From Chthoniobacterales bacterium (GTDB lineage: Bacteria > Verrucomicrobiota > Verrucomicrobiia > Chthoniobacterales > JACTMZ01), in assembly GCA_017853515.1 (NCBI GenBank), contig JAFMJK010000145.1, forward strand, positions 1 to 5,711: DNA of 5,711 bases, written 5' to 3'. A program made the translations under genes and the position numbers. The number at the start of each line of letters is the position of its first letter. The stretch's first letter is position 1. Under the pieces are notes generated by a model. That model made no database searches. It saw only the letters and a list, made by a program, of their open reading frames with translations, and was not told the DNA's origin. Below are positions 1 through 5,311 of this stretch, piece by piece.

Positions 1-48
1 CTGCCGAATTTCGAGGCGATCAAGGCGAAGCTGGCCGAGTTGAAGTAA
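1..48 (+). CDS. C-terminal end of an unidentified protein (partial)
   Basis: Frame 1 reads fifteen residues, LPNFEAIKAKLAELK, then a TAA stop at 46-48. The start lies outside the window. The tail is a short lysine- and alanine-rich amphipathic stretch, typical of a final helix in a soluble protein, and is too short to assign a family. The codons are GC-rich like the rest of the window, and an intergenic inverted repeat begins eight bases after the stop, which fits a true gene end. A chance open frame of this length cannot be excluded. Confidence 0.6.
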   Translation: MPNFEAIKAKLAELK

Positions 49-55
49 TTTTTAT

Positions 56-126
56 CAGAAGTTAACGAAGGCAACCAAGGCCCAAGCAGATCTTGCCTTT
101 ATCTTCGTTTGCTTTGTTACCTTCTG
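56..126. repeat. Long imperfect inverted repeat built of 9-base sub-repeats
   Basis: The left arm (56 to about 88) opens with CAGAAG and the right arm (about 93-126) closes with CTTCTG; GATC lies at the centre. In the first 24 aligned positions of the arms 19 agree, and two of the differences would allow G-U pairing in RNA. Each arm is built from a repeating unit close to (G/A/C)AAGnnAAC: GAAGTTAAC then GAAGGCAAC on the left, and GAAGGTAAC, AAAGCAAAC, GAAGATAAA when the right arm is read on the minus strand. It sits between the ends of two convergent genes (stop at 48, toxin stop at 139), so it could end transcription in both directions. It could equally be a dispersed intergenic hairpin repeat of the REP type. 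No clean run of T follows the stem, so a simple intrinsic terminator is not evident. Confidence 0.7.
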
Positions 127-138
127 TTCCATTCCGGC

Positions 139-420
139 TTACTCCATGAGCCGGCTCTGGAACGCCTCATAGACCCAGCGCCGCGCGCCCGCGAAGACAC
201 ACGTCGCTGTCAGCATCCCTCCGATCATCTCGTATTCGAAGATGACCCGGTAGCTTCCGACCCGCAGACGGCAGAATCCCTCGAGATTATCGGTCAGCGC
301 CCGAATATCGCCGCGCTCATGCGCCAGATCTTTGATTGCCAAGCGCAAGGTGTGACGCGGTTCCGGCGGCAGCTTGCGCAAGTAGTCGAGGACCTCCTCG
401 CGCAACCGCACCTCGATCAT
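139..420 (-). CDS. RelE/ParE-family toxin of a type II toxin-antitoxin pair
   Basis: This 93-residue protein matches the size and layout of RelE/ParE-superfamily toxins. An N-terminal helical pair (residues about 5-36, with DYLRKLPPEPR and the following helix) leads into the beta-sheet core signature, LEGFCRLRVGSYRVIFEY (46-63), with the family's typical arginines R51, R53 and R58. A final strand follows, with VFAGARRWVYE (75-85) in the place of the usual R-x-x-VY ending. Members of the superfamily are either ribosome-dependent mRNA interferases (RelE, YoeB) or gyrase poisons (ParE); the sequence alone does not decide, so the target is left open. The ATG (418-420) overlaps the TGA of the upstream antitoxin gene (417-419) in an ATGA arrangement, so translation is probably coupled. 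All core elements are present and no truncation is visible. Confidence 0.88.
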   Translation of the reverse strand: MIEVRLREEVLDYLRKLPPEPRHTLRLAIKDLAHERGDIRALTDNLEGFCRLRVGSYRVIFEYEMIGGMLTATCVFAGARRWVYEAFQSRLME

Positions 421-665
421 AACTCGTCCAACCTCGAAACATCGTGATAGACCCCTCGCCCCTCCCGGTGCTCTCGAATCGCCGCCATCGCCGCCGGATC
501 GGCCAGGACTTCCATCGTCTCGGCAATCGCCTCCATGCGCTCGATCGAGAGCATCACGGCCACCGCCTTGCCCTGCTTGGTGATGGTCACAGGATGATCC
601 GCTACCTCGCGGACCACGGCGGAAAACTGCTGCTGGGCGGTCTTAACTGTGTAGGAATCGGCCAC
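417..665 (-). CDS. Phd/YefM-family antitoxin
   Basis: This 82-residue protein has the two-part structure of Phd/YefM antitoxins. The N-terminal DNA-binding and dimerisation part (about 1-50) carries the family pattern: YTVKTAQQQFSAVVREV, then VTITKQGKAVAVMLSIERME. The C-terminal part (about 50-82, EVLADPAAMAAIREHREG) is the charged, probably disordered tail that wraps the toxin. The family neutralises its partner toxin and represses its own operon, with the toxin as co-repressor. The GTG at 663-665 is taken as start because the in-frame TAG at 672-674 lies only two codons upstream and the neighbouring ATG (665-667) is out of frame. The gene precedes the toxin, the usual order, and overlaps it by 4 bases. 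Only a weak AGG lies upstream as a ribosome-binding site. Confidence 0.9.
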   Translation of the reverse strand: MADSYTVKTAQQQFSAVVREVADHPVTITKQGKAVAVMLSIERMEAIAETMEVLADPAAMAAIREHREGRGVYHDVSRLDEL

Positions 666-671
666 ATCAGC

Positions 672-700
672 CTAGTATGCCTTTTTTTGGGAAAAAGCAA
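672..700 (-). promoter_or_regulatory. Candidate promoter of the toxin-antitoxin operon
   Basis: Read on the minus strand, TTGCTT (700-695) and TACTAG (677-672) are separated by 17 bases that include a run of seven A. An overlapping hexamer, CATACT (679-674), is an alternative -10. Both boxes match the sigma-70 consensus poorly. Placement supports the call: the -10 lies 6 bases before the GTG start, so the transcript would begin at or next to the start codon. The antitoxin itself would be expected to bind here. Confidence 0.22.
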
Positions 701-748
701 TACCACGGCATCACTGGATTGTTGTGACGTGTAGTATCCCGAAGAACG

Positions 749-1753
749 ATGGATTCACTCACCCAAATCGCCCTCGGCGCCTGCGTCGCGGCGGCTTGCG
801 TTCCGCCGGAGCAGCGACGCAAGGCAGCCCTGCTCGGCGCCGCTTTGGGAACCGCGCCTGATTTGGATGTCTTCGTCGACTACGGCGGACCGGTGGAAAA
901 TTTCACCATGCACCGCGGGTTCAGTCATTCGCTGCTTGTCCTGGCCGCAATCGGAACCTTGCTCTGGCTCGCGTTGCGGTCTTTCTGGCGACCGGCACGC
1001 GAGGCACCGCAACGATGGTTCGCGGCCATTCTGCTCGCTCTCCTGACGCATCCCCTTCTCGATGCGCACACCGCTTACGGCACGCAGCTTTTCTGGCCGT
1101 CCGGGTCGATCCCGATCTCTTGGGCCACGATCTTCATCATCGACCCGCTTTACACTTTGCCGCTGCTTGCCGGGATGATCGCCGTTCTGATCCGGCCCGC
1201 ATCCAAAGCCGCGGGACGCTGGCTGATGTTCGGGCTGATGTGGAGCACGCTTTATCTCGGTTGGTCATGGATTGCCCAAACCATGGTGACCGCGAATGCC
1301 CGGCAAAGTCTCACCGCTCAAGGAATGGCCGATGCACGCTTTTTCGTCACCCCCGCACCGCTCACCACGCTGCTTTGGCGCGTGGTTGCCCGCACCGAGG
1401 GGGGCTATTACGAGGGACTGGATTCGGTCGTGGCGGATGATGGCCCGATCGAATTCACCTTCTATCCCTCGGATGACCGGATTCTCGCCGAGGCTCTGCC
1501 CAATGTCCCCGCGGCACAAAGGCTGCAATGGTTCGCCGGCGGGTTTGTCGGGGCTTCCGTGCAGGACGACACGCTCATCATCACCGATCTGCGCATGGGA
1601 CAGCACCCCGATTATGTCTTCCGCCACGCGGTGGCACGGCCCGGAAATCCCCACTGGCATGCCATCGACGCGGAAAGATTGCCAAGTGCCATGCGCCCCC
1701 GTCAGCTGAAGTCGATCTGGCAACGCATCTGGGGCGAATCGCCCGATCGTTAG
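749..1753 (+). CDS. DUF457/YdjM-family membrane-bound metal-dependent hydrolase-like protein
   Basis: This 334-residue protein has the signature of the YdjM/DUF457 family, annotated as inner-membrane metal-dependent hydrolases. It starts MDSLTQIALGA, with the typical small N-terminal helix, and continues with PDLD (37-40), HRGFSHS (55-61), a second conserved block THPLLDAHTAYGTQLFWP (100-117), and FIIDPLY (129-135). The His and Asp residues H55, H60, D38, D40, H101, D105, H107 and D132 are the likely metal ligands. Hydrophobic segments lie at about 62-77, 90-104, 126-148 and 157-176. The C-terminal half (about 180-334) is a soluble domain with mixed strands and no motif I recognise. The substrate is unknown; some relatives are under LexA control in enterobacteria, but I see no clear LexA box here. 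The ATG at 749 is supported by the conserved MDSLTQ opening; a GAAG lies a few bases upstream. It is divergent from the toxin-antitoxin pair and ends 6 bases from the convergent methyltransferase gene. Confidence 0.87.
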   Translation: MDSLTQIALGACVAAACVPPEQRRKAALLGAALGTAPDLDVFVDYGGPVENFTMHRGFSHSLLVLAAIGTLLWLALRSFWRPAREAPQRWFAAILLALLTHPLLDAHTAYGTQLFWPSGSIPISWATIFIIDPLYTLPLLAGMIAVLIRPASKAAGRWLMFGLMWSTLYLGWSWIAQTMVTANARQSLTAQGMADARFFVTPAPLTTLLWRVVARTEGGYYEGLDSVVADDGPIEFTFYPSDDRILAEALPNVPAAQRLQWFAGGFVGASVQDDTLIITDLRMGQHPDYVFRHAVARPGNPHWHAIDAERLPSAMRPRQLKSIWQRIWGESPDR

Positions 1754-1759
1754 CAGCTT

Positions 1760-2641
1760 TCAACGCTCCTTGCGGATCCGGCACGAGACCGCTCCGCGCG
1801 AAATTTCCGGAGGCCGCTCGCCTTTCTCCATGGAGCACGGCGCGCCATCAATCGCTTCGCGGCACAAGTTCTGCAGATCCCTCTCGCCCCACTCGGAATA
1901 GTTGCAGGACACCAGCAAACATCCGCCCGGCTCCATCAACTCGAAGCACTGCGAAACAAGATCGGGCAAATTCTTTTCGATGCGGAAAACGCTCCCTCCC
2001 GCGCGTCCGAAAGTCGGCGGGTCGAGCACGATGAGATCGAACTTCTCCCCGCGCTTCACCAAACGCGGCACGACCTTGGTGGCATCATCGACGAGGAAGC
2101 GGTGACCATCCGCCGGATCGATCCCGTTGGCCTCCAAATTTTCCCGCCCGCGGCCCAGCACGCTCTTGGCCGAGTCCACGCTGCATGTTTCCGCTCCCGC
2201 CGCCGCGGCGCAAACGGTGAAACTGCAAGTGTAGGCAAAAAGGTTGAGCATCCGCTTGGCCCCGAATCCCGATACCCAGCGCCGGTTGGCACGCTGATCG
2301 AGAAAGAGTCCCGACGAATATCCGGCGGCCGGCTCGACGAGGTAGGCCATGCCGCTTTCCCGCACCACGATCTCGCCGGGATCCTCGCCGGCCAAAAGCA
2401 TGGCCGGTTTTTGGTCGGTCGCTTTTTTCACCAGTTGCCGCCCGAGGTAACCGCGCGGAGCAAAGCCGTAACGCCGCAGGACTTCCTCGCGCAGCCCTTC
2501 AACCTGCGGAGGCCTGCCCCCGCTCCAGAGCAACCAGTCCGCGTAGCGATCGAGCCATCCATCGGTCGCTGTGGCCAAGCGGTGCGCATCGGTCCCTTCC
2601 TCCGCCAATCGCGCCCAGTGCTCCGGGGAAATCCAATCCAT
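1760..2641 (-). CDS. Class I SAM-dependent methyltransferase, RlmI/RlmK-like (23S rRNA methyltransferase family)
   Basis: The 293-residue reading resembles the C-terminal two thirds of RlmI/RlmK-type rRNA methyltransferases. A beta-hairpin lead-in, with GYSSGLFLDQRANRR (107-121), precedes the Rossmann fold. SAM-binding motif I is LNLFAYTCSFTVCAAAAGA (132-150), followed by the acidic VDSAKSVL strand (155-162) and ENLEANGI (167-174). The catalytic motif IV is FDLIVLDPPTFGR (201-213), and a later strand reads LLVSCNYSEW (242-251). Known relatives methylate C5 of a cytosine or N7 of a guanine in 23S rRNA; which base is modified here cannot be told. The N-terminal PUA domain of RlmI is missing, replaced by about 95 residues without a recognised fold. 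The start at 2639-2641 (MDWISPEHW) leaves room before the divergent deacetylase gene; an in-frame ATG at 2690-2692 would add 17 residues. The frame stays open to 3451, but that upstream part is antisense to the deacetylase. Confidence 0.85.
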   Translation of the reverse strand: MDWISPEHWARLAEEGTDAHRLATATDGWLDRYADWLLWSGGRPPQVEGLREEVLRRYGFAPRGYLGRQLVKKATDQKPAMLLAGEDPGEIVVRESGMAYLVEPAAGYSSGLFLDQRANRRWVSGFGAKRMLNLFAYTCSFTVCAAAAGAETCSVDSAKSVLGRGRENLEANGIDPADGHRFLVDDATKVVPRLVKRGEKFDLIVLDPPTFGRAGGSVFRIEKNLPDLVSQCFELMEPGGCLLVSCNYSEWGERDLQNLCREAIDGAPCSMEKGERPPEISRGAVSCRIRKER

Positions 2642-2701
2642 GCGCCGAGAAGATGCATCAGATGGTTTGCCGCGCCAATCCCGCGATTGCATTGTGATCC
2701 C

Positions 2702-3700
2702 GTGCCCCGGCTTCGCTGCTTTTACCACCCGGACTACTTCCTGCCTCTCCCGCCGGGTCACCCGTTCCCCATGGAAAAATTCCCGCAGGCGCACGACCTG
2801 CTCTTGGCCGGCGGGGCGCCGGTGGAGATCACCCCCGTCTCCCCCGCACCCAACCGGCAACTGCTGCGTGTCCATACCAGTGAATATCTCCGCAAATTGG
2901 CCCACGGCACACTCCATGCCACCGAGGTCTACAAACTCGGATTGCCATGGCAACCGCAGCTGCTGCGCCGCTCGTCGCTCGAAACCGCGGCGACCGTTGC
3001 TGCATGCCGCCATGCCCTCGAACACGGGATGGCCGCGAATCTTGCCGGCGGAACACATCATGCCTTTCCCGATCGCGGACTCGGCTACTGCGCGCTCAAC
3101 GACGTTGCCGTGGCCATCCGCGACCTGCATGAAACCCGACCGGAACTGCGCGTCTTCGTTGCCGATACCGACGCGCATCAAGGCAACGGCACACATGCCA
3201 TCTTCCGGCAAGACGAGCGCGTTTTCACCTACTCGATCCACGGCGAACGAAACTACCCGAGCGCGAAAGAACCCGGTGATCTCGATGTCGGCCTGCCGCG
3301 CGAAGTCGGTGGTGACGACTATCTGGCAGCTTTGACCGAAACCTTGCCTGCGAGCCTCGATCGCTTCCCGGCCGATCTTGTCATTTGGATTTCCGGCGCC
3401 GATGTGCACGAAGATGACCGCTTCGGTCAGATGCGGCTGACCACCGCCCAAATGGCCGAACGCGACCGGATGGTTTTATCCTGGTGCCGCGAGCGGGGCT
3501 TGCCCGTAGCGGCACTCTACGGCGGCGGATACAACCGCGAGCCCGGAATGACGGCGCGCCTGCACGCCAACACCATTCACATCGCTGCCGAACTCCACCA
3601 ATTCACCCAAGGTAGAAACGAGCGGCCCGCTCGTCCGTTCGATACACCGCGGACACGCGAGCCGCGCGCCCCTGCCTCCAAACATGAGGCTTGCCCTTGA
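2702..3700 (+). CDS. Histone deacetylase-family zinc-dependent deacetylase (class II/IV type)
   Basis: This 332-residue protein has all marks of the arginase/deacetylase fold. It opens with FYHPDYFLPLPPGHPFPMEKF (7-27), then has VHTSEYL (57-63) and the catalytic pair with the glycine-rich turn GGTHHAFPDRGLGYCALND (116-134; H119, H120). Zinc ligands are D157 and H159 in ADTDAHQGNGT and D234 in SGADVHEDDRFG. The transition-state tyrosine is Y277 in YGGGY. Members remove acetyl groups from lysines of proteins or from small amines; the bacterial substrate cannot be inferred here. GTG at 2702 is chosen because it gives the usual N-terminus just before the FYHPDY block; the first in-frame ATG (2771) would delete this block. 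No good Shine-Dalgarno precedes it. The last 33 or so residues (from QFTQGRNERPARP) are Pro/Arg-rich and outside the fold. The stop is two bases before the next start. Confidence 0.92.
   Translation: MPRLRCFYHPDYFLPLPPGHPFPMEKFPQAHDLLLAGGAPVEITPVSPAPNRQLLRVHTSEYLRKLAHGTLHATEVYKLGLPWQPQLLRRSSLETAATVAACRHALEHGMAANLAGGTHHAFPDRGLGYCALNDVAVAIRDLHETRPELRVFVADTDAHQGNGTHAIFRQDERVFTYSIHGERNYPSAKEPGDLDVGLPREVGGDDYLAALTETLPASLDRFPADLVIWISGADVHEDDRFGQMRLTTAQMAERDRMVLSWCRERGLPVAALYGGGYNREPGMTARLHANTIHIAAELHQFTQGRNERPARPFDTPRTREPRAPASKHEACP
3618..3634. repeat. 17-base near-perfect palindrome in the deacetylase tail
   Basis: ACGAGCGG (3618-3625) and CCGCTCGT (3627-3634) are exact reverse complements around a single C. 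In RNA this would form a 7-base-pair GC-rich hairpin with a GCC loop. It lies in the codons of the non-conserved Pro/Arg-rich tail of the deacetylase gene, about 70 bases before the next start. A second small GC inverted repeat (CGCGG 3648-3652, CCGCG 3662-3666) follows. It could act as an mRNA structure between two coupled genes, or be chance in GC-rich DNA. Confidence 0.5.
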
Positions 3701-3702
3701 CC

Positions 3703-4419
3703 ATGTCACTCCCGCCGCTCGAACTCGTCGTCGCCCGCCACAACGAAGACCTCGCGTGGCTCAAGCGTGTGCCCGGCGATTTCCGTATCACGATTTACGA
3801 CAAAGGCGACGGCACCAGTGGCGGCAAACAATTGCCCAACGAAGGACGCGAGGCGCACACTTATCTGCATCACCTGGCGGATCGCTACGAGTCTCTTGCC
3901 GAGACGACCGTTTTTGTCCAAGGCCATCCCTTCGACCACGCGCCGGATCTGCACAAGAAGCTCGGGGCTTATGCCGATGGCAGCGAGACGATCGCCGATT
4001 TCCATTGGCTCGGCTTTCTCGCCGACACGGACGACGCGCGCGGACGCCGCCTCTTTGTGCCTTGGAGCAAGAACCCCGGACGGGAGGAGCTGCAGCTTGA
4101 TCGTTTCCACGAGGAACTCTTCGGCGCCGCAGGGCCGCAGATGTATCGGTTCTTTGTCGGGGCCCAGTTTGTTGTCCGGCGCGACACGGCGCACCGGCGG
4201 CCGCGGGAATTTTACGAAAAGGCGGCTGAACTCGCCGTCCGCTTTCCCCATGCCCCGCACTGTTTCGAACGGTGCTGGGACGCCGTATTTTCTTGTGACG
4301 GGACGGCCGGTCGAGTCCCTGCCGGACAAACAACCGCCTACTTCAAACCGATCAAGCGCCTCTCGGCCCAGCCGAACCTCGAACCGGCTCACTCCTCTTC
4401 TGCCCCCACCCTCGATTGA
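3703..4419 (+). CDS. DUF3431 domain protein
   Basis: The 238 residues match the DUF3431 family along most of their length. Characteristic blocks are LELVVARHNEDLAWL (6-20), a strand ending ITIYDKG (29-35), LPNEGREAHTYLHHLADRY (44-62), TVFVQGHPFDH (69-79), the aromatic MYRFFVGAQFVVRR (147-160), REFYEKAAEL (168-177) and CFERCWDAVF (187-196). The family has no established function; the opening 'VVxRxNED…W' strand resembles the start of GT-A glycosyltransferase domains, which is only a suggestion. No signal peptide or membrane segment is seen, so it is probably cytoplasmic. The ATG at 3703 lies two bases after the deacetylase stop (TGACCATG), which strongly suggests translational coupling; a GAGG at 3686-3689 is a somewhat distant ribosome-binding site. 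A TTG at 3691 would add four residues and overlap the deacetylase gene. The last 30 residues are of low complexity. Confidence 0.82.
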   Translation: MSLPPLELVVARHNEDLAWLKRVPGDFRITIYDKGDGTSGGKQLPNEGREAHTYLHHLADRYESLAETTVFVQGHPFDHAPDLHKKLGAYADGSETIADFHWLGFLADTDDARGRRLFVPWSKNPGREELQLDRFHEELFGAAGPQMYRFFVGAQFVVRRDTAHRRPREFYEKAAELAVRFPHAPHCFERCWDAVFSCDGTAGRVPAGQTTAYFKPIKRLSAQPNLEPAHSSSAPTLD

Positions 4420-4434
4420 CTCGCCATCCTCCCC

Positions 4435-4463
4435 TTGTGCGCCACGTGCGTTCGCGCTAAATT
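4435..4463 (+). promoter_or_regulatory. Candidate promoter of the rhomboid-like gene
   Basis: TTGTGC (4435-4440) and TAAATT (4458-4463) are separated by 17 bases; the -10 matches the consensus at four of six positions and the -35 at three. The -10 ends 7 bases before the GTG at 4471, so transcription would begin at or next to the start codon and give a leaderless message. The local A/T content of the -10 stands out from the GC-rich surroundings. It lies in the 51-base gap between the DUF3431 and rhomboid-like genes. Confidence 0.38.
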
Positions 4464-4470
4464 CCGGTTT

Positions 4471-5307
4471 GTGATCGCGAATCGGACCCCCGAAAACCAC
4501 GACCCGATCACCTGGGTCGGGCGCGTGCCTGTTTTTGCCACAACGATTATCGTGGCGCTCTACGTGGCGAGCATGGTGGCCGTCACACTCCTTGGTGCCT
4601 TCGGTTCGGACTTTATCCTGTCGAAGCTTCCTTTCGACAGCATTGCCGCATTGCGCGACTGGGAGCTCTGGCGATGCCTGACCTACGCGTTTGCCAACCC
4701 GCCGGACCCGTGGTTCGTCATCGAGTTGGTCATGCTCTACCTCTTCGGGCGCGATGTGGAGCAGTTCCTCGGCCGCGCCGGCTTTGTCAGGCTTTATCTC
4801 GGACTGCTCCTCCTCGGCCCGTCCCTGCTGATTGCCGCGACGCTCGCCACGGGTCTGGACTTCAAGTTGACGCAACAATGGGCCAACTTCGGCATCTTCA
4901 TCGCTTTCGCTGCGCTTTATCCCAACGCGCAACTGGTTTTCCAAATCACGGCCAAGGTCTTTGCCTGGGTTCTCCTTGGTGTCAACGTGCTTCAACTCGT
5001 GTATAACCAGCAGTGGCCGCAAGTCAGCGTGCTTCTCGCCACCTCCGCCCTCGCTTGGTATGCCATCCGCCACGGAGCGGCGCTCAATTTCGATTTTCTC
5101 TCCCGTCTCCGCCCCGTGTCGCACCGCACCGGCCGTCCGCGCCTCCGCGTCATGCCCCCGCCGCAGGATGCACCCGTCGACCCGCACCGCATCATCGATC
5201 CCTTGCTTGATAAGATTTCCCGCGACGGCCTGGCCAGCCTGACCCGTCGCGAACGCGAGCAACTCGAACGCGCCCGCACCGTCCTTCTCGAGAAAGACAG
5301 GGGCTGA
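4471..5307 (+). CDS. Rhomboid-like membrane protein, apparently lacking the catalytic dyad
   Basis: This 278-residue polytopic membrane protein is laid out like a rhomboid intramembrane serine protease. The first membrane segment (about 22-44) is followed by WELWRCLTYAF (64-74), the usual lead to the second segment. Next comes LVMLYLFGRDVEQFLGRAGFVRLYL (start 86, end 110), equivalent to the rhomboid 'WxFGxxxE…G…F…Y' block. Further segments lie at about 110-127, 137-157, 160-178 and 183-200. Where active rhomboids carry GxSG before 'ALYPN', this protein reads WANFGIFIAFAALYPN (137-152), without serine. No membrane histidine appears in the last segment (VSVLLATSALAWYAI). It is therefore probably a non-proteolytic member. 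The cytosolic C-terminus has the helical IDPLLDKISRDGLASLT motif (242-258) common at the end of rhomboid relatives in Bacteroidota and Verrucomicrobiota. GTG at 4471 is preferred over TTG at 4435. It ends 4 bases before the DUF2270 gene. Confidence 0.78.
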   Translation: MIANRTPENHDPITWVGRVPVFATTIIVALYVASMVAVTLLGAFGSDFILSKLPFDSIAALRDWELWRCLTYAFANPPDPWFVIELVMLYLFGRDVEQFLGRAGFVRLYLGLLLLGPSLLIAATLATGLDFKLTQQWANFGIFIAFAALYPNAQLVFQITAKVFAWVLLGVNVLQLVYNQQWPQVSVLLATSALAWYAIRHGAALNFDFLSRLRPVSHRTGRPRLRVMPPPQDAPVDPHRIIDPLLDKISRDGLASLTRREREQLERARTVLLEKDRG

Positions 5308-5311
5308 CGCG

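Noticed and set aside
109..447. A plus-strand frame of 112 codons opposite the toxin gene
   Set aside because: It is antisense to the toxin, which has clear RelE/ParE features; the translation has no family pattern.
1751..1770. Bidirectional terminator between the convergent YdjM-like and methyltransferase genes
   Set aside because: Only 6 bases separate the stops and no stem with a T run is visible; termination must occur inside the opposite gene or not at all.
1528..2034. A plus-strand frame of 168 codons bridging the end of the YdjM-like gene and the methyltransferase
   Set aside because: It overlaps two convergent genes in other frames and shows no recognisable motif.
2102..2701. N-terminal extension of the deacetylase frame on the plus strand, giving a 532-residue protein
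   Set aside because: This part is antisense to the methyltransferase core, and deacetylase homology begins only at the FYHPDY block just after 2702.
2642..3451. N-terminal extension of the methyltransferase frame on the minus strand, giving a 563-residue protein
   Set aside because: The added part is antisense to the deacetylase gene, whose motifs are complete; methyltransferase-like sequence begins only near 2641.
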